A DNA stretch of 13,515 nucleotides from an uncultured Acidobacteriota bacterium (GTDB taxonomy: Bacteria; Acidobacteriota; Vicinamibacteria; Vicinamibacterales; SCN-69-37), in contig CALFMR010000101.1 of the NCBI GenBank assembly GCA_937880585.1, forward strand, positions 1 to 13,515, given 5' to 3'. The notes under the pieces were generated by a model, which saw only the letters and a list, made by a program, of their open reading frames with translations, was not told the origin of the DNA and made no database searches. Made by a program: the position numbers and the translations under genes. Positions 7,045 to 13,515 of this stretch are shown in pieces. Within the stretch, counting starts at the first letter, position 1; each line of letters begins with the position of its first letter.

Positions 7045-8048
7045 CGCGACGCCAACTCCACTTCGGCCGGCATGCCCGGTTTGAGGACGCCCTGCCGGTT
7101 GTCGACCGTGACCTTGACGCGATAGACGAGCTTGGCGCGTTCGGCGGCCGTCTGCACATTGCGCGGCGTGAACTCCGCGCGCGGCGCGATGAACGCAATC
7201 TGCCCCGCGAGTCGATCGCCGGCATCGGTAACGACGCTGAGCGTCTGCCCGACGCGGAGCGACGGCACGAGCGGCTCTTCGACGTAGGCATTCACCCACG
7301 CGTGATCGAGATCGACGATGACGCCGAGCGGCGTGCCGACGGCGACGAGCTCGCCCGGCTCGACGAGGCGCGACGTGACGACGCCCGTGGCCGGCGCGAG
7401 GACCGTGGCTTCGGTGCGCGCGTTGTCGAGCGTGGCAATCTGCGCGTCGGCGGCCGCGACGCGTGCCCGTGCGGCGTCGAGCTCCTGCGGACGCGCGCCA
7501 GCGCGAAGACGCGCGAGCGCGGCCTGGGCGGCGGCGACACGATCGGTCGCGCCTTTCAGCCTGGAGGCCGCCACGTCGCGGCGAGCCGCGGCGTCGTCGC
7601 GCTGCTTCTGGGAGCCGGCACGATCGCGGAGCAGCTGATCGAACCGGCCCAGGTCGACTGTCGCCGCATCGAGCTCGGTCCGTGCCGCACCCACGTCGGC
7701 CGACGCCGCGGCGACGTTGGCCTCCGCCTGCTGAATCTCTTCGGGCCGCGCACCGGCCTCGGCGAGACGCAGCGCAGCGGCGGCCTGTGCGCGCTCCGCT
7801 CTCGCGCCGCCGAGCGCGAGGTCCGTGTCCGTCGTCGCGATCGTGACGACCGGCTGACCGGCCGTCACTCGCATGCCTTCGACGAGCGAGACCGTGCCCA
7901 CACGCCCCGGCACTTTCGACGCGATCGTCACCTCCGTGGCGTCGACGTAGCCGCTCGCGCGAGCTGGCTGGTCGCGACCGTGTCCACAGCCGACGGCAAC
8001 TGCCGCAACCCACACGACGACGATCCCCTGGGCGATCCGACGAGTCAT
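7041..8048 (-). CDS. HlyD/YbhG-type periplasmic adaptor (membrane fusion protein)
   Basis: A 335-residue secreted protein. The ATG at 8048 overlaps the TGA of the TetR gene by 4 bp and has AGGAG 7 bases upstream. A hydrophobic segment (residues 9-20) ends in AVGC, so Cys21 may be lipidated, although Ala rather than Leu/Val at -3 makes this lipobox weak; otherwise it is a signal anchor. The order is: biotinyl-lipoyl half (SGYVDATEVTIASKVPGRV, about 32-50), a long Ala/Arg/Glu/Gln-rich coiled-coil hairpin (about 80-215), the second lipoyl half (VLAPATGVVTSRLVEPGE), then beta-barrel domains with AEFTPRNVQT and LVYRVKV, a pattern typical of YbhG. It should bridge the permeases and the TolC-like duct. 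Confidence 0.94.
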   Translation of the reverse strand: MTRRIAQGIVVVWVAAVAVGCGHGRDQPARASGYVDATEVTIASKVPGRVGTVSLVEGMRVTAGQPVVTIATTDTDLALGGARAERAQAAAALRLAEAGARPEEIQQAEANVAAASADVGAARTELDAATVDLGRFDQLLRDRAGSQKQRDDAAARRDVAASRLKGATDRVAAAQAALARLRAGARPQELDAARARVAAADAQIATLDNARTEATVLAPATGVVTSRLVEPGELVAVGTPLGVIVDLDHAWVNAYVEEPLVPSLRVGQTLSVVTDAGDRLAGQIAFIAPRAEFTPRNVQTAAERAKLVYRVKVTVDNRQGVLKPGMPAEVELASR

Positions 8049-8731
8049 GCGCGCGCGCTCCTCGGCCGCGGTCGCCGCGCCGGACCGGCGGCCGCCTCGG
8101 GCCGCGGACCGGTCAGCACGGCGAGCGTGCCGCGTTCGATGTGATCCACGATGGCCGGCCACGCGACATCCGCGTGCCGGGTCGACAAGACGGACGCGAG
8201 CCGCGCCCGCAAGGGAGCCGACGCCGCGACCAGCAGCAGCGGCCCGACGATGCCCATCTGCACGACGAGCGGCTGAGCCGGCGCAAAGCACCCGGCGCGG
8301 GTCCCGGCGTCGAGAATGGCGGCGAGCGTGTCGACGACGCGCCGCAAGGCCGCCATGACCTCGGCGTCGACGTGCCGGCCGCCGTCGGCCATCTCGCGCA
8401 GCCAGATGCCCGGCAGTTCCGGCCAGTCGCCGATGAGGCCGGCGACCGTCGCGACGAAACGCCGAAGCTGGTCCTCTGGCGCGCCGCCCTCGGCGCGGAC
8501 GATGGCGACGCGATCGGCGATCGCGCCGAAGCGCTCGAGGAGCACCGCGCGATACAGATCGGCCTTGTGGCGGAAATGGTAGTAGACCATCGCCTTGTTG
8601 ACGCGGGCGCGCCGAGCGATGCGGTCGACCTTGGCGCCATCGAAGCCGCGGGCCGCGAACTCGTGGACGGCCGCCGCCAGCAGCCGCCGCCGCGACCCCG
8701 CGCTGTCTCGCCGCTTCTTCTGACTAACCAT
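8045..8731 (-). CDS. TetR-family transcriptional repressor of the export operon
   Basis: A 228-residue regulator. Residues about 12-58 form the TetR N-terminal DNA-binding domain, with the helix-turn-helix in VDRIARRARVNKAMVYYHF and the usual HKADLY segment after it. The C-terminal ligand domain is Ala/Leu-rich; the last 25 residues are a Pro/Arg/Ala tail that overlaps the adaptor gene by 4 bp. The ATG at 8731 is the only plausible start, since the next Met is inside the helix-turn-helix. No Shine-Dalgarno sequence precedes it. The start codon lies inside a TetR-type palindrome (8723-8740), so autorepression of the whole operon is likely, with release by a pump substrate. Position and neighbours parallel CecR (YbiH) next to ybhGFSR in E. 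coli. Confidence 0.95.
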   Translation of the reverse strand: MVSQKKRRDSAGSRRRLLAAAVHEFAARGFDGAKVDRIARRARVNKAMVYYHFRHKADLYRAVLLERFGAIADRVAIVRAEGGAPEDQLRRFVATVAGLIGDWPELPGIWLREMADGGRHVDAEVMAALRRVVDTLAAILDAGTRAGCFAPAQPLVVQMGIVGPLLLVAASAPLRARLASVLSTRHADVAWPAIVDHIERGTLAVLTGPRPEAAAGPARRPRPRSARA

Positions 8732-8740
8732 TTGGTTAGT
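8723..8740. promoter_or_regulatory. TetR-type operator overlapping the repressor start codon
   Basis: ACTAACCATTTGGTTAGT: two perfect 8-bp arms around a 2-bp centre, in AT-rich DNA that stands out in a GC-rich region. The length, symmetry and TGGTTAGT half-sites are typical of TetR/AcrR-family operators. The ATG of the TetR gene (8731-8729) lies in its middle, and the predicted transcription start falls within it. No second copy was found in the window. Confidence 0.8.
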
Positions 8741-8742
8741 AA

Positions 8743-8771
8743 TGTGTAACGCCTGCGGGACGGCCTGTCAA
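8743..8771 (-). promoter_or_regulatory. Predicted sigma-70-type promoter of the export operon
   Basis: On the minus strand a consensus -35 TTGACA (8771-8766) is followed, after exactly 17 bp, by a -10-like TACACA (8748-8743), a 3 of 6 match. Transcription would begin about 8736, only about 5 bases before the TetR ATG, giving an almost leaderless mRNA, in keeping with the absence of a ribosome site. The operator (8723-8740) covers the start point. The whole promoter fits in the 62-bp gap after the LytTR gene. Confidence 0.6.
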
Positions 8772-8793
8772 GGTGGAAGTGCTGATTGGCTCG

Positions 8794-9540
8794 TCAGAGC
8801 AACTGCTGCAGCCGCTGATACCCCGCGCGGCTGACCGGCAGCGTCGCGCCGCCCGTCAGAATCGCCACGCGGCTGTCCTTCGCGTAGAGCTCCACGCGCG
8901 CGAGCCGCTCGATGTTGAGCAGATATGACCGGTGAATCCGCACGAAGCGGCGCGGGTCGAGCTGCGTCTCGAGATCCGCCAGCGTCTGCTCTTTCAAGTA
9001 CGACTTCCCCGCCGCGTGGAACGCGACGTAGTCGTCCTCGGCGCGGACGAAATCGATCGAGTCGACCGGCAGCACGTGTACCTGCGCGCCGTCGCGGATC
9101 ACCACGCGCTCGAGCGGCGCTCCCGGCGGCCGCGCGCTCGCCCGCAGCGCCGCCGCATCCGGCTGCGTCGTCGTGCGTTGGCGGACGCGATCGAGCGCCG
9201 CGGCCAACCGCTCGGGCGTGAACGGCTTGAGCAGGTAATCGACCGCGTGCACCTCGAAGGCGCGGAGCGCGAACTGATCGTAGGCCGTGACGAAGACGAC
9301 CGGCGTCTCGACGCCGACGAGCTCGAGCACCTCGAAGCCGTCGAGCTTCGGCATCTGCACGTCGAGGAACAGCACGTCGGGCCGGCGGTCGGTGACGGCC
9401 TTGACCGCCTCGAACCCGTTCGCGCACTCGGCCACCACCTCGACGCCGCCGACCACGCCGAGCGCGTGCCGCATCGCCAGGCGCGCGGGCGCTTCGTCGT
9501 CGACAATCACGGCAGTGAGGGGATCGGCCGGCCGGGTCAT
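8794..9540 (-). CDS. LytTR-family response regulator
   Basis: A 248-residue two-component regulator. Residues 8-120 form the receiver domain: acidic pair D14/D15 (VIVDDE), phospho-acceptor D60 (FLDVQMP), T85 (VTAYD) and K105 (LLKPF). After a Pro-rich linker, residues about 144-248 are a LytTR DNA-binding domain (VLPVDSIDFVRAEDDY, FVRIHRSYLLNI, LPVSR), which contacts DNA with beta-strands rather than a helix-turn-helix. The ATG at 9540 overlaps the TGA of the kinase by 4 bp and GAGGAG lies 5 bases upstream, so kinase and regulator are made together. It is the last gene of its operon. No clear terminator hairpin follows before the TetR promoter, so read-through into the export operon is possible. 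Its targets are unknown. Confidence 0.95.
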   Translation of the reverse strand: MTRPADPLTAVIVDDEAPARLAMRHALGVVGGVEVVAECANGFEAVKAVTDRRPDVLFLDVQMPKLDGFEVLELVGVETPVVFVTAYDQFALRAFEVHAVDYLLKPFTPERLAAALDRVRQRTTTQPDAAALRASARPPGAPLERVVIRDGAQVHVLPVDSIDFVRAEDDYVAFHAAGKSYLKEQTLADLETQLDPRRFVRIHRSYLLNIERLARVELYAKDSRVAILTGGATLPVSRAGYQRLQQLL

Positions 9541-10592
9541 GCGGACTCCTCGATGGGCACGGTGACCGTCACGCGGAACGTGCCGGCGCCGGGATCGACG
9601 AAGAGCGCGGCGCGGCCGCCGAATGCGGCGTCGAGCCGCCGGCCGACGATCTCCAAGCCAAAGCCCGTGCCGCGGCGCTCGCGATCGGGATCGCGCGGAT
9701 TCGACACGACGATGACCGCGCGCGCGCCGGCGCGGCGCACCTCGATCTCGATGAGGCCGCCGTCGAGCGTCGTCGCCACGCCGTGGCGCACGGCGTTTTC
9801 GACGAGCGGCTGGAGCAGGAGCGGCGGCACCGGCACGTCGCGGCAGTCATCGGGAACCGCCACGCGAACCTGCAGGCGCGCACCGAACCGGACCTGCTCG
9901 ACCTGCAGATATTGTTCGACGAGCGCGACCTCGCGCGCGAGCGGAATCGAGGTCGCCCTACCCTGCGCGAGGCTCTCGCGCAGGAAGTCGGCCAGCCGCT
10001 GGCAGGTGAGCCGCGCCTGCGCCGGGTCGGCGCCGATGAGCCCGCTGATCGCGTTGAGGCTGTTGAAGAGGAAGTGCGGATCGACCTGCGCGCGAAGCGC
10101 GCGGAGCTCCGCGTCGCGATGCGCGATCTGCGATTCGAACGCGCGCCGCCGTGACGCGGCCGAGTCCTCGAACGCGTGCCAGACGAAATGCCCCATGACC
10201 GACACCAGATACGTGAGGCCGCCGACGAGCAGGAGCAGCTCGTAGAAGCCCGGCGGCCGCGCGCCGCGCGCCATCAGGCCGAACGCTTCGAGCGCCTGCC
10301 ACCACAGCTGACCGGCCGCCGCCCAGATCGCGGCGACCACGAGCGCCGCGACGAGGACCGTCGCCGCGACACGGCCCGCCGACGTCCGGCCGGCCGGTGC
10401 CGCCCGTGAGACGTACCACGCCGACAGCGCCATCGATCCGGCGAGCAGCCCCATCGGCAGCCCGAACGCCGTCGCCGCCAGCCACCCGGCATGCGACATC
10501 CCGCGCACGATGAGCCCCAGCACGACGCCGGCCACCGCCCAGCTGACGAAATGCCATCGCAGCCGCCGCGGGGCCTCGAAGACGGGATGCAC
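9537..10592 (-). CDS. LytS-type sensor histidine kinase (His_kinase family)
   Basis: A 351-residue membrane kinase. I chose the GTG at 10592, one base after the TAG of the LiaF-like gene; there is no strong ribosome site, so coupling is likely. About four helices lie at residues 14-32, 38-60, 75-97 and 115-138 with almost no extracytoplasmic domain, so it probably senses a signal in or at the membrane, or through the neighbouring membrane proteins. A short coiled coil (145-168) leads to the phospho-acceptor motif AQVDPHFLFNSLN with H173. The ATPase domain shows the N-box PLVENAVRHG (N266) and the G-box GTGFGLEIVGRRL. It pairs with the LytTR regulator encoded next to it. The gene contains one 10-bp inverted repeat (9962-9984). 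Confidence 0.94.
   Translation of the reverse strand: MHPVFEAPRRLRWHFVSWAVAGVVLGLIVRGMSHAGWLAATAFGLPMGLLAGSMALSAWYVSRAAPAGRTSAGRVAATVLVAALVVAAIWAAAGQLWWQALEAFGLMARGARPPGFYELLLLVGGLTYLVSVMGHFVWHAFEDSAASRRRAFESQIAHRDAELRALRAQVDPHFLFNSLNAISGLIGADPAQARLTCQRLADFLRESLAQGRATSIPLAREVALVEQYLQVEQVRFGARLQVRVAVPDDCRDVPVPPLLLQPLVENAVRHGVATTLDGGLIEIEVRRAGARAVIVVSNPRDPDRERRGTGFGLEIVGRRLDAAFGGRAALFVDPGAGTFRVTVTVPIEESA
9962..9984. repeat. Inverted repeat, 10-bp arms, 3-nt loop, inside kinase gene
   Basis: CCTGCGCGAG (9962-9971), loop GCT, CTCGCGCAGG (9975-9984). All 10 pairs match. It is the longest such repeat I found outside the 5.6-6.4 kb cluster and serves as a background comparison. Confidence 0.7.
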
Positions 10593-10593
10593 C

Positions 10594-11292
10594 CTACGTT
10601 TTCACCCCCACCCCGCCCATCAGCGCGAAGCCGCGGAGGACGAGGCGGTGTTTGGCGTCGCCGAGGCCGGTGCTGCGGTCGTCGACGCCGCCCATGACGG
10701 TGACGAGCTCGTTGACGACGACCCAGTCGGGCGGGACCTGGATCTCGATGCCGCCCATCACGACGAACAGATCGAGCACGGCCTCGCCGCCGGCCGTGCC
10801 CGCGCCGCGCAGATCGATCTCGACGCCGCCCATCACGGCCGTGAAGTCGGCGCGTTCGAAGACCGGCGAGGTGATGCGCCGCTTGGTGCCCGACCAGAAC
10901 GCGAAGCCGGTCACGCGGCGACGGTCGCCCGCCTCGGCGGTCAGTTGCGGGCGAAGGCCGACCGACCGCGCGATGAGCACGCCACCGACCGCGACGAGAA
11001 AGAGTGGCCAGATGAGGCCGAACGTCATGTGCCAGCCGAAGACCTGCCGGCCCGTGAAGAGCACGCCCACGGCCAGGACGAAGCCGGCCGACAGCCGGCC
11101 GCTCGCGTCCGACGCACGCGCGAACATCACGGTGCCGAGCGCCAGGAGCCCGACCGGCCAGTACGCCAGCACGTGCCGGGCGTTCACCCAGCCCAGGTTG
11201 TCGGCCGTGAGCGTCAGGCCCCAGAGAATGATGAGCAGGCCGACGACGATCTGCGGCGTGCACGGCATCAGGCCGCGCCGGTCAGCGCGCAT
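10594..11292 (-). CDS. LiaF-like membrane protein with C-terminal MGG repeats
   Basis: A 232-residue protein from the ATG at 11292, which has AAGGGA 8 bases upstream and overlaps the end of the previous gene by 11 bp. An in-frame TTG at 11331 would add 13 residues and is less likely. The N-terminal half has about four helices (about 12-30, 41-57, 66-80 and 91-108) with the GLxxxxWG and YWPVGLLALG patterns of LiaI/LiaF transmembrane regions. The C-terminal half contains four copies of a VMGG(V/I)-type motif (residues about 153-158, 178-183, 199-203 and 225-229), matching the LiaF/DUF2154 beta-repeat domain ('cell wall-active antibiotics response'). In Firmicutes LiaF inhibits the LiaS kinase. 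Here the gene sits directly upstream of a LytS-type kinase, so a similar restraining role is plausible but unproven. Confidence 0.85.
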   Translation of the reverse strand: MRADRRGLMPCTPQIVVGLLIILWGLTLTADNLGWVNARHVLAYWPVGLLALGTVMFARASDASGRLSAGFVLAVGVLFTGRQVFGWHMTFGLIWPLFLVAVGGVLIARSVGLRPQLTAEAGDRRRVTGFAFWSGTKRRITSPVFERADFTAVMGGVEIDLRGAGTAGGEAVLDLFVVMGGIEIQVPPDWVVVNELVTVMGGVDDRSTGLGDAKHRLVLRGFALMGGVGVKT

Positions 11293-11653
11293 GACGCCGG
11301 TCCCTTCGCGACCGGCCACCGGCGACGACAATCCAGACGCCGGCGGCGACGATCAAAAGCGGCCAACTCGTCTTCAACGACAGGATCCCGTAGGCGTTGA
11401 GCAGGAACAGCACGCCCTCGGTCACGAGCCACCAGCCGACGCCGGCGCCCGGCGCGCGTTCCCACGGAGGCAGGAGGAGCAGCGTGCCGGTGACGATCAT
11501 CACGATCGGCCAGAGATGCACCCAGTTGAGCCCCGGCCACCAGCCGACGCGATCGCCGAACGACAGCACACCCACGACGACGAGGGTGCCGCCCCAGACG
11601 AGCGGCCATCGCCGGTTCCGGTTGTCTTCCGCGTCACGTGCGAGCGTCATCAT
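11282..11653 (-). CDS. Small four-helix membrane protein, LiaI/LiaF-TM-like (DUF5668-type)
   Basis: A 123-residue protein starting at the first of two adjacent ATG codons (11653; the second, 11650, is also possible); GGGGA lies 6 bases upstream. After a polar N-terminus (residues 1-15) it has two copies of a two-helix module of the type G-L-x-G...W.....WP(I/L)(V/L)(M/I): about residues 17-63 (HLWPIVMIVTGTLLLLP) and 75-113 (SWPLLIVAAGVWIVVAG). The C-terminus is Arg-rich. The same module occurs in the N-terminal half of the next gene, so the operon carries it about four times. Its last 11 bp overlap the start of the LiaF-like gene, implying translational coupling. Function is unknown; a role as membrane partner of the kinase is inference. 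Confidence 0.82.
   Translation of the reverse strand: MMTLARDAEDNRNRRWPLVWGGTLVVVGVLSFGDRVGWWPGLNWVHLWPIVMIVTGTLLLLPPWERAPGAGVGWWLVTEGVLFLLNAYGILSLKTSWPLLIVAAGVWIVVAGGRSRRDRRHAR
11296..11316 (-). promoter_or_regulatory. Hairpin presenting the ribosome site of the LiaF-like gene
   Basis: In the minus-strand transcript GCCGGTC and GACCGGC pair (7 bp) around the 7-nt loop GCGAAGG, so the AAGGGA ribosome site is split between loop and stem, 3 bases before the ATG at 11292. Ribosomes finishing the upstream gene (stop at 11284-11282) would melt it. This suggests translation-coupled control of LiaF-like synthesis. Confidence 0.45.
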
Positions 11654-11677
11654 GTCCTGTCCCCATGCGGCGCGCGT

Positions 11678-11700
11678 CCGGCCTCGCGCGGTGAGGCCGG
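11678..11700. repeat. Short stem-loop between the 44-aa gene and the next gene
   Basis: CCGGCCTC (11678-11685), 7-nt loop, GAGGCCGG (11693-11700), in the 60-bp gap after the small gene (stop at 11714) and 24 bases before the next start at 11653. No T-run follows, so it is not an obvious terminator; it could tune expression of the downstream genes or mean nothing. Confidence 0.4.
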
Positions 11701-11713
11701 CGCCAGCGGCACC

Positions 11714-11848
11714 TTACCAGATGGTGCCGATGAGCTGCGCCAGCGCGACGGGCCGCGTCATCACCATCCAGACGAGCGTCGCCGCGAGCGCGCCCGCTGT
11801 CAGCCCCACGAACGCCACGACCGTCAGCCAGATACGTGTGCGCGTCAC
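11714..11848 (-). CDS. Small 44-residue single-helix membrane protein
   Basis: A short frame from a GTG at 11848 to the TAA at 11716-11714. Evidence that it is real: an excellent ribosome site, GGGAGG, 5 bases before the GTG; a charged start (MTRTR) followed by one uninterrupted hydrophobic span of about 25 residues (IWLTVVAFVGLTAGALAATL then VWMVM); and a sensible place as first gene of the operon, 60 bp before the four-helix protein and directed the same way. After the helix comes TRPVALAQLIGTIW, whose end is again hydrophobic. I do not recognise a family. It could be a small regulator of the kinase or of the LiaF-like proteins, or a membrane-stress peptide. The orientation suggested by the N-terminal arginines is N-terminus in the cytoplasm. 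Confidence 0.6.
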   Translation of the reverse strand: MTRTRIWLTVVAFVGLTAGALAATLVWMVMTRPVALAQLIGTIW

Positions 11849-12005
11849 TGGTGCCTCCCGGCCCTTCGGCCCTGACGGCATCTTCGCGAAGGACGCGCCG
11901 CCACGCCCGCGCTTTCCGGCCAGTTGCCGCCCGGGACCGGTGAACGACGCCGGCGGCGGCCTGCCCCCGTGCGGCCGGTGCGGATAGAATCATCGGGAGG
12001 TTCCC
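11849..12005. promoter_or_regulatory. Divergent promoter region between the sensing operon and the ABC/SCO unit
   Basis: This 157-bp stretch has no gene and must hold the start signals of both operons. On the plus strand TAGAAT (11985-11990) is a fair -10, but there is no good -35 at 17 bp, and it is so close to the GGGAGG ribosome site (11995-12000) that the leader would be nearly absent. On the minus strand I see only the GGGAGG ribosome site of the small gene and no convincing -10. A 10-bp palindrome, CTTCGCGAAG (11882-11891), could be a protein-binding site but is weak evidence. Confidence 0.4.
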
Positions 12006-12740
<735 letters not shown>

Positions 12741-12765
12741 CCGGCCAGGAGAGGACGTGCCGCTG

Positions 12766-13515
12766 ATGCTTCGTCGACTGCCGCTCGTTGGCGTCCTGCT
12801 GCTTTTCGCCGGCGTCGCCGCCTGTCACCGCCAGCCGCCCCCGCGCGAGTACACGCTCACCGGCCAGGTGCTCGCCGTTCTGCCCAATCAGTACCTGACC
12901 ATCAAGCATGAAGACATCGCCGGTTTCATGCCGGCCATGACGATGAACTATCCGGTCGCGACGCCGGCGCTGATGCAGGGCCGCACGCCGGGCGAGCTCA
13001 TCACGGCCACCATGCAGGTGACCGATGCCGGCGCGACGCTCACGGCCATCACCCACACGGGCACGGCGCCACTGCCGACCAACACGAACTCGGCCGCACT
13101 CGCCGAAGGCATCCTCGCGGTCGGCGATGAGGTGCCCGACGCGGCGTTCATCGATCAGACGAACACACGCCGCTCGATCTCGGAATGGAAGGGCTCGCTG
13201 ACGCTCGTCACGTTCATCTACACGAGCTGCCCGCTGCCGACGTTCTGTCCGCTCATGGACCAGAACTTCGCGACCATCCAGCGCGCGGTCTCCGACAACA
13301 CGCCGCTCCGCGGTCAGGTGAAGCTGATCTCGATCTCGATCGATCCGGCACACGACACGCCGGCCGTGCTCGCCGAACATGCGAAGCGGCTCGAGGCCAA
13401 TCCGGCGATCTGGACGTTTCTCACGGGCGACCAGGCGACGACGGATCGGTTCGCCGGCCGCTTCGGCGTGAGCATCGTGCGCAGCGACAGCCCGGAAGGC
13501 ATCACGCACCAGATC
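12766..13515 (+). CDS. Lipoprotein with CusF-like and SCO1/SenC domains (3' end cut off by window)
   Basis: The frame is open from the ATG at 12766 to the window edge (250 residues seen); AGGAGAGGA lies 10 bases upstream. Residues 1-20 are a lipoprotein signal ending in the lipobox VAAC (Cys20). Residues about 29-98 resemble the CusF copper-binding fold: GQVLAV, then H48 and the Met cluster FMPAMTM (M55, M58, M60), with Met where CusF has its Trp. Residues about 118-250 are a SCO1/SenC thioredoxin-like domain: VGDEVPDAAFIDQ, then TSCPLPTFCPLM with copper cysteines C155 and C161, and the ITHQI segment whose H248 should be the distal copper ligand. Most SCO proteins have CxxxC; here the spacing is CX5C. 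SCO proteins deliver copper to the CuA site of cytochrome oxidase. The linked CusF domain suggests copper capture and hand-over within one periplasmic protein. Confidence 0.9.
   Translation, partial: MLRRLPLVGVLLLFAGVAACHRQPPPREYTLTGQVLAVLPNQYLTIKHEDIAGFMPAMTMNYPVATPALMQGRTPGELITATMQVTDAGATLTAITHTGTAPLPTNTNSAALAEGILAVGDEVPDAAFIDQTNTRRSISEWKGSLTLVTFIYTSCPLPTFCPLMDQNFATIQRAVSDNTPLRGQVKLISISIDPAHDTPAVLAEHAKRLEANPAIWTFLTGDQATTDRFAGRFGVSIVRSDSPEGITHQI

Noticed and set aside
6097..8013. A 638-codon frame that could be read as a fusion ahead of ATPase A
   Set aside because: Its first 323 codons are low-complexity Arg/Gly/Ala sequence overlapping the adaptor gene in another frame; the family start at 7044 has the normal 4-bp overlap with the adaptor stop.
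8932..10245. Long open frame (437 codons) on the plus strand opposite the LytTR and kinase genes
   Set aside because: It is antisense to two clear genes, is Arg/Ala-rich with no recognisable motif, and is the kind of shadow frame that high GC produces. The frames at 1113-2066, 3910-4986, 10652-11875 and 12703-13509 are rejected for the same reason.
11293..11331. TTG start at 11331 for the LiaF-like gene
   Set aside because: The ATG at 11292 has AAGGGA at good spacing; the extension adds 13 residues that resemble nothing in the family.
11985..11990. TAGAAT as a definite -10 promoter for the ABC/SCO unit
   Set aside because: No matching -35 at proper distance and the start point would fall within the ribosome site; kept only as a low-confidence part of the divergent region.

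Overview
The window is high-GC (roughly 70% or more by eye), densely coding bacterial DNA. An outer-membrane TolC-type channel, a periplasmic adaptor and SCO/CusF copper proteins point to a diderm aerobe. The overall style (GC, LytTR two-component system next to LiaF-like proteins, LolD/MacB-type ATPase of the LHSS subtype, SCO protein with a CPLPTFCP motif) fits Acidobacteriota, perhaps Vicinamibacteria; this placement is inference and no marker gene is present. I see no tRNA, rRNA, CRISPR array, insertion sequence or phage gene.

Layout. (1) 2-823 (+): 3' part of a YheT-like alpha/beta hydrolase, converging on the next unit with a 14-bp overlap. (2) 8731 down to 810 (-): an eight-gene multidrug-export operon: TetR repressor, HlyD/YbhG-type adaptor, ABC ATPase A, TolC-type channel, ABC ATPase B, two ABC-2 permeases (YbhS-like then YbhR-like), and a DUF72 protein. 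All junctions are ATGA/GTGA 4-bp overlaps except ATPase A/TolC (49 bp, holding a very strong hairpin) and the last one (3 bp). This is the plan of the E. coli cecR(ybiH)-ybhGFSR locus, but the double ATPase YbhF is split into two 315-aa proteins and an outer-membrane channel gene lies between them. A near-perfect TetR-type operator covers the start codon of the repressor gene, behind a TTGACA/TACACA promoter that predicts an almost leaderless mRNA. (3) 11848 down to 8794 (-): an envelope-stress-like operon: a 44-aa one-helix membrane protein, a four-helix LiaI/LiaF-TM-like protein, a LiaF-like protein with four MGG repeats, a LytS-type histidine kinase and a LytTR response regulator. (4) 12006 to the right edge (+): a MacB/LolD-type ABC ATPase without a permease, then a lipoprotein joining a CusF-like copper domain to a SCO1/SenC thioredoxin domain, cut off by the window end.

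How they work together. Unit 2 should form a tripartite pump: the permease pair and ATPase pair in the inner membrane, the adaptor across the periplasm and the TolC-like duct in the outer membrane, repressed by its own TetR. The two ATPases carry complementary losses (A lacks the H-loop His, B has a deviant signature motif), which is what an obligate heterodimer with one working ATP site would show. Unit 3 looks like a Lia-type sensing module in which the usual NarL-type regulator is replaced by LytTR.

Most unusual signal: between about 5.6 and 6.4 kb, across the end of ATPase A and the start of tolC, there is a cluster of long inverted repeats with short loops (arms of 15, 17, 16, 19, 12 and 17 bp). 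I found nothing comparable elsewhere in the window. Protein coding alone does not obviously explain it.
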